The notes: a model not told the origin generated them from the letters alone. A stretch of DNA of 64,000 bases from Oncomelania hupensis (GCA_036898135.1 CM072516.1:60270240-60334239); one strand, 5' to 3'; shown: positions 11,040 to 23,530, counted from the stretch's first letter. Program-made: numbers and translations.

Positions 11040-12560
11040 TTTCCCCACTTTCGGCTAAATAATCTTTATTTAGAAGCGTATTTTCTAATCATAATTTGTT
11101 TACAAACAATGTAAGATTTCTTTAAATAATATGTTTTTTTCGTAAATAACTTATTATTTACCTAAACAATACATTGTTTACGTAAATAAATCATGATAAT
11201 TATAGGTAAATAAGGCATTGTTTCTATTTTAAAAAAAAAGGATTATTTACCTATATAATGCAATATTTACCAGATTGTGTGAAATAACGTATTATTTAGA
11301 AATGTTTCTAAATAGTTATTTGTTTACTTATATAATGCGTTTTTTAGCAGAACTTGTTAAATAATGTATTATTTAGAAGATGTTGCTAAATAATGAATTA
11401 TTTACGTAAACAATTCCTTGCTTATAGACTGTCATTTTCATTATTTAGAGGATTCGCAGATACAAGTCGAATTACTGTGAGGTTGTGTGTAGTAATTTAA
11501 AAAAATGAAAAATCGTGATTTTACGTTGTTTTGCAATTTAAAATGAGGCAACTGCTTTATTTTACTAAATGTTTTAATATGTTCCCAACCGTATATATTA
11601 TACGAAACTCCAACGGTAACGGCTCCGAAAAAAAGGGATCCATCATTATTTCTGCATTGGCAAGATTGCCTTCAGAGTAAATAAACATGGAGAACTCGCG
11701 AGTTAAAGCTTGTGAATAAAAATAGCGGGAGCGTTGATTCCAGTTTTTCAGCAATTCAATACTCCTGCTACTGTTGCTTCTTCTACACCTATCTCTGCGT
11801 TTTGGAGGTAAATAAATACAAAAAGATAGCATACCTTTATTTTCCTTCTGACGAAGATACTGAAAAAACTTAACACTCCCGCATATAACTGACCTTGACC
11901 TTTCCTTTATTGTTCGGAATGTTACGAAGGTTTCATCTTCGAATTTGTGGAGTGATTTATTTTGAAAAATACATAATTAACACAAATTTTGGATATAGTC
12001 TACAGTCTTTGGAAAGACCTTGCATTTAATTATAGAAAGCAGTCAAATTATAAAGACCAAGGTTTCAAGCGAATGCTGGAATCCCTTAATTTAAATAATG
12101 AAAATTTCAGTCCCTACAATATTATATGATTATTGCAGTTGGTTCAGCGGACTCTTTTGAGCCAAATCAGGAGCAGTGCAGTCCCTAACAATGAATTGTT
12201 TACGTAAATAATGCATTGTTTAGCAACCAATACATTATTTAGCAAATTCTGCTAAATAATGCATTATATAGGTAAACAAATCATTATTTTTAAACATTTC
12301 TAAATAATACATTATGTCACACAATCTGCTAAATAATGCATTATATAAATAAATAATTTCTCTCTTTAGCAAGCGTGCTTATTTACCTATAATATGATTT
12401 ATTTACGTAAACAATGTATTGTTTTGGTAAATAATAAGTAATTTACGGAGAAAATATATTAATTAGAGAAATCTTACATTGTAAATAAATGAATATTTAT
12501 AAAATATGTTTCCATATAAAGATTATTTATCAGAAAGTAGTTTAAAAATAAAAAATAACA
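11040..12560. mobile_element. AT-rich foldback element with about 0.4-kb inverted arms
   Basis: The arms at 11040-11450 and 12180-12560 are inverted copies made of repeated GTAAATAAT/ATTATTTAG/TAAATAATGCATTATTTA units, each itself palindromic. About 730 bp of non-repetitive sequence lies between them. A single arm in the right-arm orientation occurs at 45045-45430. The only open frame inside (11557-11832, minus, 91 aa) has no recognisable motif. A fragment of the hairpin retroposon 3' end (GCGGACTCTTTTGAGCCAAATCAGG) lies near 12145-12175. Confidence 0.65.
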
Positions 12561-13381
12561 CCGAATAAAAAAATCGCAAATAAAATTTTACGAAGGGAAT
12601 TCCATAGTGAAACGCAATATACAACTCAATTATATTCTTCTGTGTAATAGAATCAGCATTTGGTCACAGACGATCGCTTAAGTGTTAGACGTAAATTAAA
12701 TATTTTTTCCTTTTTAACCCAAGCGCTGTGAACATTACCTTACGAAATGGATTTTGTACTGCACCTTACACATTTTCCATTCATTCATCCAAGGTGGATT
12801 AAATACCGATTGTTGACTGTATTGCCCATGTATGTATGTATCAGTTTATAGTCCCCTCTCTTCCCGATAAGGATTTTCAGAGAGGAGACTTGTTATTGCC
12901 CATGCCCATCATTCAGTCTTTTATTAGACCTAAATATTGCTTATTGGCTTGCTTTGCAGGTACCTCGTTTACCGACGTGGAAAAGAACAATAAGATAGCA
13001 TCCCCAAAAGGCCCGCCTCTTCCAAATCGATTTGATGCAGACGTGTAACCTGCAAGTGTATGAAAACTTGGTCTATAACAACGGCTTGGTAGCCTGCGAT
13101 ATCCTGTGCACCTTGAAGGTTGGCTGTCTGGAGTGTCAGACAGTGAAATGAACTTTGAACCTGTGATCCGACCTCACGTACCGTTCCTCACTAATGATGA
13201 CGTTACACAGTGATCGGGTCGGTCGGGATCACGAGTTAGGTGCCCGCGCGGCGGCGTCCAAACGCTATGCCCAACTCTAAAACACGACCCGAAGACCCTA
13301 AACTAGCAGCCACCTCGCCAGTCAGCCTGGGCAGTCCTGTCTCACTACCACAGCAGCCACACTACTGCCAGCACCGCCAGG
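12561..13381. other. Upstream region of the EGF gene; no promoter identified
   Basis: No transposon copy is recognised here. A 70-aa open frame at 12836-13048 has no identifiable motif. CpG- and C-rich sequence from about 13200 may be 5' untranslated sequence of the gene that follows, which is an inference from position only. Confidence 0.35.
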
Positions 13382-13660
13382 ATGTCCAACTACACGTCCC
13401 ATTTGTTGACCAGCGTCAGCTTACCGACCACCCACGCCAGCAACAAAAGCAGCGTGTCTTTCAACGCCACGGTCGGCGTCAAGATGGACGAGGACGTGGT
13501 CCACAACGTCAACATCATGGATGTCAACGTCCACCACGTCAAGAGTCACGTCATGGATAGTTTCCATGACAACAACAGCAGCCGCTTACTGCAGCCAGAC
13601 GATCCACAGACGACACACAGAACCGGTGCACATCATCCCCTCTGGCTGCTCATGCTGATG
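13382..13660 (+). CDS. EGF-repeat protein, putative exon 1
   Basis: An ATG in AGGATGT context opens 93 codons that end exactly at the donor ATG|GTTAGT (13661). The segment is rich in Ser, Asn and His and finishes with a hydrophobic stretch, PLWLLMLM, that would continue into exon 2 and could be a signal anchor or late signal peptide. The phase (0) is compatible with an acceptor at 14128-14129. The exon has no recognised domain, so its assignment rests on position, splice site and frame. The start codon is a choice among possibilities, because the frame is open upstream. Confidence 0.5.
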
Positions 13661-14129
13661 GTTAGTACGCAGTTAACCTCTCTAGTATACTAATTACTAT
13701 AGTCAACAAGGTTCCATGGTAATTGACTGATCAAGGTTATTTAATCATGTCTGAAATGAACCCTATTTATTTTAATTTTGATTTGATTTGATTCATTTAA
13801 ATTATAATTATATCAAATGTATGGTATTATTTTATTTTAAAATAGATTTAATGTGATTAGTGAAGTGAAATGTGGTCAAGTGTTTTATTAATTTTGTGGT
13901 TTACCTCAGCGTTCTTTAGGTTATCTTCTTTTTATTAGTTTATTCCCTGTAATTATATTAACTTTTAAACTTCGGTTGTTACGACAACTGTCCTTGAATG
14001 ACGACGACGACGATGATGATGACGACGACGACAACGACGACGACGATGATGATGATGATGATGATGATGATGACGATGATGATGATGATGATAATGATGA
14101 TGGTGATGATGATGATGTTGATGATGTAG
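13661..14129 (+). other. Putative intron 1 with GAC/GAT microsatellite
   Basis: The intron would run from GTTAGT to GATGTAG. Its 3' part is a (GAC)n/(GAT)n tract at 13998-14120 that takes the place of a pyrimidine tract at the acceptor. An alternative acceptor, GCATGCAG at 14138-14139, would change the phase and break the frame with exon 1 as drawn. Confidence 0.45.
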
Positions 14130-14302
14130 GTGCATGCAGTAGGGACCCGCGGGGCTGTGGCAGGGCTGCTTTCTCTGGGCTGTACCAGTGTGTGTGGTCA
14201 CGGCATCTGTCTCTACCCCATCACTCTCTCCTCCAAAGCCACCGTCTCCTGCCATTGTCACAGGGGCTGGGGCGGAGACCAGTGCACCATTCCTTGCTCA
14301 AG
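14130..14302 (+). CDS. EGF-repeat protein, exon 2 (first EGF-like domain)
   Basis: The frame encodes one EGF-like domain with the spacing C-TSV-C-GHGI-C, then SCHCHRGWGGDQC, followed by TIPCS that starts the next domain. The donor is CAAG|GTTAGC at 14303. The exon ends after two bases of an Arg codon, which exon 3 completes with its first G, so the reading frame across the junction is exact. EGF modules of this kind act outside the cell in protein binding. Confidence 0.75.
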
Positions 14303-14714
14303 GTTAGCCCTTACATGCTTCATCAAATCCTCCTCCTTCTTCTCCTCTTCCTCTTCCTCCTCATCATCAACTTTCAAATTAATAAATCATCAAATGCTTG
14401 TTAAATGTGTGGGAAATTAAAATTGGTCCATCTACATAAATATTATATATAGTTATAATTTGTGAATTTGGATATTGTTGTCATGCCATACCAAAATCCT
14501 TTTACTACAGGATTTTAATCGGTGAAAAAATATTCTTTCGTCTCACGTTTTACGCCTTTTGTCTTATGAATAGCTTAAATATAGAGGAGCTATTCGTATA
14601 GTTGTCTGATTGTTCAGCCTTTTGGGGCGTTTCACAAAGAAATGGCACTTTAGATAACAGACTACGAATGGCGTGTTGTGATGAAGACTATTACAGTTAC
14701 TGGTGGTGTTTCAG

Positions 14715-15630
14715 GTCGTGCGGCAATCACGGCGATTGCGTCTTCGTGGGGGACATGCAAGTATGTCTGTGTCACGTGGGTTATGTGGGGCTGGACTGCG
14801 GTCAGCCGGGATACGACATCGTCACTCTGCTCAGCCTGGCCAAGCTCATGAATACAGGTCCTCCCCTGCTGACCTCACCGGCGTCGTCTCCCCTAGCGAG
14901 TGCTGAGCTGCATGGCAAGCAGAGCGTGGCTGGCGGGGCTGGGGGCCTAACGGCCAATCAAGATGTATCCGCCGTCGTTTCGGCGACGGAACTCAAATCC
15001 AAAGCGACATTGACGGTTGATGGACGGCAGTTAACCGCTACCACCTCGTCTGAGACGTCAGTGTCATTGTCATCGTCGTCGGTGCAATCTTCCGCGGAAG
15101 TCAACGCGTCAAGTGTTGTGCAAGACGCGGTTGATGCCAGCCTAAGCGGCGAGTCCGGATTAGCGTCACCGTCGCCGTCACCTTTCCCCTCATTTTGGGT
15201 ATCGAGTACGTGGGAAATGGAGGGAGTTTCAGTCCCTTCTTCGAGCGTGATGAACGTGCCAATCGTGGAGAACGCCAGGGAGCAGGTAGAGCGCAATGTG
15301 GAGCAGGGGTCTCACCAGTGTATGAACAACTTCGTCTGTCGCAACGGCGGCCGTTGTGTGTCAGGAACGTTCGGCGGTTTCAGGTGTTTGTGCAAGCCGC
15401 CCTTTTTTGGCGTGTTCTGCGAGAACACATGTTCCAAGCCCTGCTATAACGGAGGTCGCTGCCTCAAACTCAGACATCGACCGAGAGAAGGAGGAGATGG
15501 AAGTGGGTCAGAGGGCAATGGGTCTTCGGGGACTGTGGCACTGTCGGTGTCAGGCTATCGTTATGTGTACCGTTGTGTGTGTCCGCGTCAGTTCTACGGT
15601 GAACAATGCGAGAGAAAGACCCAAACATAA
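14715..15630 (+). CDS. EGF-repeat protein, terminal exon (three EGF-like domains)
   Basis: The acceptor is GGTGTTTCAG|G at 14714, and sequence before it is intron although the frame stays open. The exon first completes an EGF domain (SCGNHGDC...VCLCHVGYVGLDC). A linker of about 190 residues rich in Ser, Thr and Val follows, likely O-glycosylated. Two more EGF domains end the protein: CMNNFVCRNGGRC...CLCKPPFFGVFC, and CSKPCYNGGRCL...CVCPRQFYGEQC. The stop is TAA at 15628-15630. There is no transmembrane segment after the EGF domains, so the product (about 456 aa with exons 1 and 2) is probably secreted or anchored near its N-terminus. The specific gene is not recognised. Confidence 0.85.
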
Positions 15631-16640
15631 AACCACTGAGGCTGCCAAGCACGGGGCTGGAAAATAGGATCGTGAAAGCCGGTTGGTGCTGCTTGAACAT
15701 GGTCACCTCTTCCCTCTATTCAAAACCTCAGTAACCTGCTGGCACACTGTTCTGGTAATTCAGTTAGAAGGATATTTGAGGATTAACGACTGTAACATTT
15801 ACGGTCAAGAAGCGGACACGACAAGGGTCCGCGGTGCACTCCGCGTATAAGCCAGGTATTAATTAGCACTGCACCCACGAACGCAACAGAACGGGAACAA
15901 AGGCGACGTGACAAAAGAAAGGTTCATGAGAATTACTCTTTGCCATTTTAAGAAAAGCAAGGGGAGAAAGTGGTAAAGTCTCTAAAACAACTCCATAATT
16001 AACAATTGAACACCAACACAAAACTTCATTTCAGTTGACAATTAAAACTGAGTAGCTGTTTAGAAAAGCAGTAGACAATGAAAACTGCATAATTATCCAT
16101 TGACTTTCCATTTCAAACAAAATTAATTACATCCTTTAAAAGCAAGAGAACCTACATTGACGGATTCATGATGATGATTGTTGTTGCATCGTGGAGTCGA
16201 TACACAGAATCAGTGATGTTCGTGATAATTGTGTGTTTGTTGTACGACCTTGTTTAAGTTACTGTGTTCTTTAGTATAGTCAATAGAAAGGCCAAAAGAA
16301 CCGTCAAACTCAAAGGACAAAAATGCTTATGGCCAGAAAAACAGCCTAAATGTTTACGGCCAGAATGGAGCTAATGAATGGGGATGAACGCGGAAACAGC
16401 AATGAAGTGTCAAAGACAGCTGATGTTATATGCTTGATAGAACTCTGTGACAGAATTCTTGAGCGTTTTAAAATGGCCATGCCAACAACTAATTTCCAAC
16501 GTATAGATTATAAGCCTGACAGTACTTAGTGTGAAGTAATGTGAAACGGACGGGAAACATTATAAATAAAGAGATGGGGAAATGGAGAAGAGGAAAAGGA
16601 AGGGAGGGGGGGAGGAGTCATCAATAAATATTTAAGTGAC
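15631..16640. other. 3' flank of the EGF gene, no further gene seen
   Basis: No open frame of note. I did not find a clear AATAAA signal close to the stop codon. Confidence 0.4.
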
Positions 16641-17945
16641 TTTAAAATCTCGAGGTCATGATTTCACATTGGACCATACTTATGACGGCCTACTAGAGCC
16701 AAAACCGAGAGTTCTGTGTAATATACAGAGATATCGGTAATCCACAGTGTTAATTAATAATTATCAGTATTTGCCACGCTTTCCTAGCGCCAAAACTTGA
16801 TACATCATGAGATAATTACAATTATCAAGGGATAATTACTACCCCTTGGGGTCATGAGCAATCTTGCCACTGTAGATTGTTCTAACCTATAAAGGGAAAA
16901 GTGAAAGCCCCAGTTGAAAACCTGTCTTGACTTTGTAGGCAAGACCGATTCACTGCGGCAACAGTCCCCCCGTTGGAGTGCCGGGTTTTTTAGTATAAAT
17001 AGTATCCCCACTTTCTGGAAATTTAGTGCTTTAAATTCCCACTGTCGCTGTCTTCCTCATTTGCTCTTTCCCATTCCTGATCTGTCCTATCACTCTGCTA
17101 TACTATCTTCTTCTTCGCTAGATCAATGACCTACCTTTTTTCTTGAAAACTCTTCTTGGACAAGACTCCTTCTTTGTGTATGAGGTCTGTTGGACCAGCT
17201 TGGGAGTGTTGGACGCTTTCTGCCGGGTGGTCACTAGGGCTTCCTATGATGTTATTATTTAGCAATATAGGCATTTTATATGTATGTGTTTTGTTGATGA
17301 TTTATAATGATGTTTGTATTCTATTTTGTTTTTGTAAACGGGGGTTCGAGTAGTTGGGGTAAAGCCTCAGCCGTCCCCTGCGTGGGATGTCTTTATTGTA
17401 AAGTGACTGGCCGGTGGAGGGCATTCAATTTTCCCACTAGGGTTGTTTCAGCAGATCTTTTATGCGGATCGGGGGTTGTCCGGTCCTGATGTGGCTCGGA
17501 AGAGTCCGCTGGACCTAAAGCAACAATCAATCAATCAATCAATCAAGGGATAATTACAATTATCATTGAAAATTATAAATATCTTCGGGTGATCGGTATC
17601 TCTGTGAATTACACAGAACACGTGTTAATTACAATTATCACTGATACATGTAAATGCAGGTTTTGGCGCTAGTAAGCCGCCTTACCAGAATTAAGAATGA
17701 GCACGTGAAAATTATACTTATCATGTGAAAATTGTAATTATTATGTGATAATTATACTTTTTGGTTTTGACGCATTTTCAGGCGGATTGCTAGAGTCAAA
17801 ACTGAAAATTAAACATGATCACGCGAACGTAATTGTAACTTTTCAATGATAATTGTAATTATCTCTTGATAATTGTAATTATCCCATGTTATTTGTAATT
17901 ATCGCCTGATAATTGTAATTATCAGGTTTTGGCGCTAGTAGGCTG
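16641..17945. repeat. AT-rich GATAATTACAATTATC palindromic block (block 1)
   Basis: Many short units of the form GATAATTACAATTATC(A)TGGG occur in both orientations, bounded by the motif GACGGCCTACTAG(A/C)GCCAAAACC and its reverse complement GGTTTTGGCGCTAGTAGGC. Block 2, at 24700-26260, is of the same kind. A hairpin retroposon copy (16968-17546) sits inside. The structure fits a foldback or satellite-like MITE; no coding frame is present. Confidence 0.6.
16968..17546 (+). mobile_element. 5'-hairpin retroposon copy 2
   Basis: Starts at CCCCCCGTTGGAGTGCCGGG, has GTATAAATAG shortly after, and ends GTCCGCTGGACCTAAAGCAA followed by an (AATC)n tail at 17520-17546. Its 5' boundary matches the other full-length copies. 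I do not see a clear target duplication here. Confidence 0.8.
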
Positions 17946-17964
17946 TCGTACATGCTCCGTGATC

Positions 17965-17971
17965 TCTCTCT

Positions 17972-18013
<42 letters not shown>
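17965..18013. repeat. (CT)n microsatellite
   Basis: Near-perfect dinucleotide tract with a few interruptions. Confidence 0.9.
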
Positions 18014-18015
<2 letters not shown>

Positions 18016-18441
18016 CCACTACCTCTCCCTTACTTTTTCGCTCTCTCTCCAAAAATGCACGCCAAGAATGGTGGTGTCATGTCTTTGAACAGACCGGTCC
18101 CGGAGTGCCAGCGTGGACTTGTGTCATGACTTGACAACATGACATGAGCTGATGACAAGGTTCACTTCCAGTCTTTTAACGCAATCTTTCGGGACTGGTT
18201 GACACGAAGCAGACTCGTAAACAAACAGTGATAATGTAGGACTGATGGGTCGAGTCACGTGCCTCGACGTGGTTGTGGAAACGTGATACCATGACGTGAT
18301 GAACATGCTTAAACAATGATAACATAGCAAGGGAAGAAATCGCGAACAATGTTTATTTTCTGTGACAGTCACAGAAATAAATTTGTCTCTGACATTTCCT
18401 TGACAACATAATTAATCAGTTTGTTCGTTGTTTGCTTGATC

Positions 18442-19003
18442 ACCCCCGTTGGGGTGCCGGGGGTTTCAGTATAAATAGTATCCCCACTTTCTGGAAATTT
18501 AGTGCTTTAAATTCCCACTGTCGCTGTCTTTCTCATTTGCTCTTTCTCAATCTGCTATACTATCTTCTTCTTCGCTAGACCAGTCATCTACCTTTTTTCT
18601 TGAAAACTCTTCCGGGACAAGACTCCTTATTTGTGTTTGAGGTCTGTTGGATCAGCTTGGGAATATTGGATGCTTTCTGCCAGGTGGTCACTAGGGCTTC
18701 CTATGATGTTATTATTTAGCAATGTAGGCATTTTATATGTATGTTTTGTTGATAATTTATAATGATGTTTGTATTCTATTTTGTTTTTGTAAACGGGGGT
18801 TCGATAAATTAGAGTACAGCCTCAGCGTCTCCTGCGTGGGATGTCTTTATTGTAAAGAGACTGGCTGGTAGAGAGCTTTCAGTTTTACCACTAGGGTTGT
18901 TTCAGCAGATCTTTTATGCGGATCGGGGGTTGTCCGGTCCTGATTTGGCTCGGAAGAGTCCGCTGGAACTAAAGCAATAATCATGTAATGTAATGTAGTG
19001 TAA
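18442..19003 (+). mobile_element. 5'-hairpin retroposon, full-length copy 3
   Basis: Flanked by a 13-bp target duplication, TGTTTGCTTGATC (18429-18441 and 19004-19016). It begins with the CCCCCGTTGGGGTGCCGGGGG hairpin and ends with CCGCTGGAACTAAAGCAA and a TAATG-type tail. With the 11-bp and 10-bp duplications of copies 1 and 5, it shows that the family moves by target-primed reverse transcription. Confidence 0.88.
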
Positions 19004-19016
19004 TGTTTGCTTGATC

Positions 19017-19914
19017 TATTAAAGAGGATAAGTGTCGAAAAAAAAGTATGCGGACGTTTGCACGTTTTCCTGTGACTAAATCGGCTGACAAGGTAGGCCT
19101 CATCAATGCATATTGTTTGAAGTTGCACGTGGGAGATAACAGACACAAACACATACACACAAACACACATTCACGCACCGTGCACTGCTGGTTCAAAAAA
19201 TGCAAAAATGAAAATTAAAATGACCCCTGTACCTCACTTCATTTCGCATCATTGGCTTACCACGCACTGTTTTACATTTATTACACAAGGTTCTGTCTGA
19301 TTTTTTCTTTAGCAGGACACGCACTTTAAATAAATAAATAAATATTTTAACACGAAAAGAACCTTCGGCCAAAATGGACGCTGGTTGTGTTTGTTTGTTT
19401 TTTCCTGTCAGGTGCGTACATTTCCCAAGCGAACCAGTTTTCTGTAGAGATGTTAATAAATTCAATTGTGTACATTCAAAGCTTTTTCCCTCTTTCTTTC
19501 CAGGCTTATTATATAGTATAATGTATTATATATTATATGTATATTAGTATACATGCTGTAGTAGTTCGAGGACGTAAGCCTATTTAGGCCTATTGAATTG
19601 TTTTTGGCCGGCTAACTCTAAGGCAACGTTCGTAAGCGCGAAAGTTGCTGTAGATGGTGTTCTTGACCCTTTATTGTTCCAAGATGAGGTAGGCAGTTCT
19701 ACTAGATATTATCCTTTCTGCCAGGAAAGTTACAGGTTTTCAGGCCTAGGATTTGTTCAAGAAAACGTATTTGAAATGTAACGTCCCCTATTCGCACATT
19801 TTGGTTTGATTGTTCTTTTGTTGCTGTTTATTGAAAACGAAATTTTTTTTTTAAATCTAGTGTTTTTACATAGATCCTGATTTGGTCATGTTTGTAGTTG
19901 ATGAATTCTAATTG
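19017..19914. other. Intergenic, no gene seen
   Basis: Open frames are short and without motifs. The 62-aa frame at 19593-19781 is not recognised. Confidence 0.45.
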
Positions 19915-20222
19915 ATTCGTCCTTATATAGCGCTTTAACCGCTCAAGAATTGCTCAAGGCGCAGGCCTATGCAGAACCTAACTCAATGAGCTGCCCGAGG
20001 CGCCTACTCGTTGTCTTCGGCGCGTCTTATGACTCTCAGACAGCGGAGCACAATCCTGGGCGACCGGGGATGAGGGAGAAAGAACTTAGTCCTTGCTGGG
20101 TGTATTGGTGTAGCAGGACCTGTCCAGGACATGGACATCAGGATCTTTAAAGTTCATGCGATGGAGTGTGCTGGTGCACAGCCTAGACTTCGGTTTTATA
20201 CTCTCATCGGAAGGTGTTTATA
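19915..20222 (-). mobile_element. SINE body and tail, minus strand (headless)
   Basis: The reverse complement begins CCTTCCGATGAGAGTATAAA, passes through TTTAAAGATCCTGA and GGATTGTGCTC, and ends TTGAGCGGTTAAAGCGCTATATAAGG. The same ordered blocks follow the tRNA head of the SINE at 32712-33125. This copy lacks the tRNA head. Confidence 0.75.
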
Positions 20223-20269
20223 ATAAAATTAGTTTGCCAGAACCGTATTTTGTTAACCCGTTACAGTAA

Positions 20270-20304
<35 letters not shown>

Positions 20305-20957
20305 GTTGTAGCCAACGACTTTCGTGTTTTCAAGCACCTTTAAAGCATTTTGGTTATTCGGCTTGTTGTATAGTTGCGATTTATTTAGATCACATTAGAT
20401 TTGACTGTGATCGAGATTTCTTGGGATACATTATGTGATTAGATACTGCTGTTCTCTATCATCCATGCCAAGAATGTTCATTGTTTATTCATTACCTTCC
20501 CCCCCCCTCCCCCACCTCAAAAACAGGGTCTGACATTTCACATGCAATGCAGTGAGGTTTTTGTTTGTCCATTTCATTTTTGATCTTTTATTGTTGTCTA
20601 TATACAAAAGAAATATAATAGATTTTGCAATCTGTTAGTTTTTTCCTTTTTTTTTGGAGGGGGGGGGGGGAGAGAGGGAGAGGGGTTTGGTTTGTTTGTT
20701 GTTGTTTTATATTTTGTTTTTAAATATCCGTTCCTTTCATTGTTTGTTCTTTAATGATTGTTTATACATGAACCTGTTGTGTTATTGTTTTAAATAAATA
20801 AAACAGGTTTTATTACTTCCATGCCACGACCTCTTAATTTTCTACAGTAAAATAATGCCTTCATTTGCTGGCTGTTGTTGTTTGTGATGATGATGATGAA
20901 ATAAACCATACCACATTTGCTGGCTGTTGTGATGATAATGACGACGACGACGACGAC

Positions 20958-20995
<38 letters not shown>

Positions 20996-22224
20996 CGACG
21001 ACGACGACGACGACGATGATGATAAAATAACCCATGTCCTCACAAACAAATGTTGCCTTTGACTAGTGCTTTTAGTTTATTTTGAAAGTGAAAACGCGAA
21101 CATTGTTGCTATTAATGTTGCATGGTAAAACAATTTGCTACAGAAAGAGCTACAAAAAAATGAAATACGCGTTGTGTTTTCGTGATGTGATGGGATGGGG
21201 GATTGATGAGAAGGCGGAAGGGGGGTGGGGGTGGGGGGTACAGAGTTCTTTGGTCAATTCTGCGCCCTTTAAATCTTTTAACATTCGGCCTGCGTGCTGA
21301 GTGATGGACCTAAAACAACACTGCACCACCAGAGCAATCATACTGATAAAATGGACAGTGAATTCAACTTGTTGAATTTTATTGACTTTTGTGATAGCAC
21401 TTGTGATCTTGATTCGCGTGTGTGTGCTTGTGTGATGTTTTTTAAATTTATGTTGTTTTTTTTTGTTTTTTTTGTTTTTTCAAAAATGGTTTATGATACA
21501 TTTTTTGAGTTTCTTTATGCTGCCTCATAAACTTATAATGTAATTGCCCTTTGGGATGAATAAAGTTGTATTGTATTGTATTGTATTGTATAGTGAAAAA
21601 TGGCCACTTTTTATTTCGCCCACTCCGGGATGCAAACTTGTTTTTTCCAACCTAGTTCCAGTCATTCGCCCAAAAAGGCAATCACCGAAGTCGAACGAAG
21701 CTCTCCGATGTGTTACGAAATGATGCTTGCATGACTACGACTAGTTGACATTAAAAGTGATCGCTGTTGCTTCTAATCCTGTTCGATTTACATAGATTAG
21801 CATTTCGCAACGGTATACTTTATTATTATGAGCATAATTATTATCGACCACATTTAACAGTTGCGTTCCTTGATTTGCATTTTGTTAGTTCTCAGCAGTA
21901 GGCTAATAATAGTATTCCCCATTTCCTGCCTAGAACCAAGTAGACACTGTTATACAGTATACATAGGCTTAATCTACATTATATATTATAAGTCAGTCTC
22001 CGCGCAGCGAAGAAACTCACTAGCTGAATATAATTATTAGACCTGTATTGTTTGTTTTATACGTAAATAAATGTATAAACTATATCTATTCTAATTAATA
22101 ATATTTAGGCCAATATTTTATAATATTCTAATCTTTAAATTTCCGGAGGAGGACGAGTAGGCTAAGCGAATTTTTTTTATAACTCGAGATCAGAGTTAAA
22201 TTAATAGTTAGTTAGTTATTCATT
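20223..22224. other. Repeat-rich intergenic region with simple-sequence tracts
   Basis: Contains (GTT)n at 20271-20300, C- and G-rich runs near 20502 and 20657, and a (GAC)n/(GAT)n tract at 20936-21023. The Asp- or Ser-rich open frames over the last are artefacts. No gene is seen. Confidence 0.6.
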
Positions 22225-22290
22225 GCTTACAGGGTCCAGCGGGCTGCAAAGAGCCGAATCAGGACCACAAAATCAAGATCACAACTTCGC
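22225..22290 (-). mobile_element. 5'-hairpin retroposon, 3' end fragment
   Basis: Contains GGGTCCAGCGGGCTGCAAAGAGCC, the reverse complement of the family's 3' end, preceded by the tail TTAGTTAGTTATTCATTGC that is shared with the copy at 36859-37470. Confidence 0.75.
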
Positions 22291-22346
<56 letters not shown>

Positions 22347-22422
22347 ATAGTAGTAGTAGTAGAAGAAGTAGTAGTTGTATAGTTATTTAGTTAAATCTTT
22401 AATTTATTTATATGTTTGTTTG

Positions 22423-22464
<42 letters not shown>

Positions 22465-22491
22465 TGTTTGTTTGTTTGTTATTATTATTAT

Positions 22492-22571
<80 letters not shown>

Positions 22572-22602
22572 TTCCTACTTTAAAAAAAAAAAAAAAAAAA
22601 AG
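22291..22602. repeat. Compound (TAG)n/(ATT)n microsatellite
   Basis: (AGT)n at 22291-22372, (TTA)n at about 22428-22492 with GTTT interruptions, (TAG)n to about 22570, and then poly-A. The poly-Ser/Leu frames are artefacts. Confidence 0.93.
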
Positions 22603-23460
22603 AATAGTGTGCTGCTGTGCGTGCTCAATGGTGTAAATATGGTCAGTGACATTTTGTTTGTTTTTGCTGAAGTTGAGTGTAACCCGAAATATTCAGATGA
22701 TGTTACTGGTTATTTTTTCTTATAGATTTACCAAAGTTTTCTGATGAATTATGGAAATTTCCGCCTGCCACGCAACAATTTTTTTAATACGTGTTTCTCG
22801 TTAAAATACATATCATTGAAATACATATAACAAATTTACTGTATCAATTAAAAAGAAAAATATTAGTTAAATAAATAATTGCTTTGATGCTTGCAATAAA
22901 AATGTCACTGTTTTTTGAGACCATTATAAACTTGCTTTGCCTTGTTGTGCTGAAGGGACATCAACGTATCCGTAGCGCTTTGAAGTTTTGTCATGGTTTT
23001 ATTGTTGATATAGATGTGAAATCCTTGAATGTGTGCATTATGTGTTATGTATTGCTTTTACTCTTTATTACTAATTGTGTCAGTATATTAATCATCATAA
23101 AATAATAATAATAATAACTGCTTCAAAATTCGAATCTCGACTTGACTTACAGCTTGAAGCTTTGCAGATCGATCTAGAAGCAACAGCGGCTATTTTTATG
23201 CACGGATGTTTCACCACGGGCTCTGAAGTCTTTTTTGTTTTGTCTTAGTAAACTTGTTGGCCTCCTACATATGTACGTAGTATAGTATGTAATTGAGGCC
23301 TACGAAAGACGAGACTTCCCAGCCTGTGGTTTCAAGTAGTCCTGCCAGCATTCGTTCGTAAAACATCGGATAGCTTCGCTCGACTCGGAGAGCCTTCGTT
23401 CGACTTCGGTAATTGCCTTTTTCGGCGAATGACTGGAACTAGGTTGGAAAAAACAAGTTC
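22603..23460. other. Intergenic, no gene seen
   Basis: AT-rich, with no supported feature. Confidence 0.45.
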
Positions 23461-23530
23461 GCCTCCGGGATTCGAACCTGGGTCATTGGTGTGGCAGACG
23501 AACGCTCTACCACTAAAGCTACGGCGGTAC
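23461..23530 (-). repeat. tRNA-like sequence (Gly-GCC-like), minus strand
   Basis: The reverse complement reads GTAGCTTTAGTGGTAGAGCG, then TTCGTCTGCCACACCAATGA, then CAGGTTCGAATCCCGG. The A box, an anticodon loop with GCC and the B box are all in order, but the anticodon stem is weak and the acceptor ends pair only partly. Similar short flanking sequence recurs near 21640-21720, so a tRNA-Gly-derived SINE is more likely than a working gene. Confidence 0.5.

Noticed and set aside
13976..14129. Acidic poly-Asp protein
   Set aside because: Translation of a GAC/GAT microsatellite lying in the putative intron. The opposite-strand poly-His frame is equally artefactual.
15470..15706. Frames on the reverse strand of the EGF gene
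   Set aside because: Shadow frames of the terminal exon without motif support.
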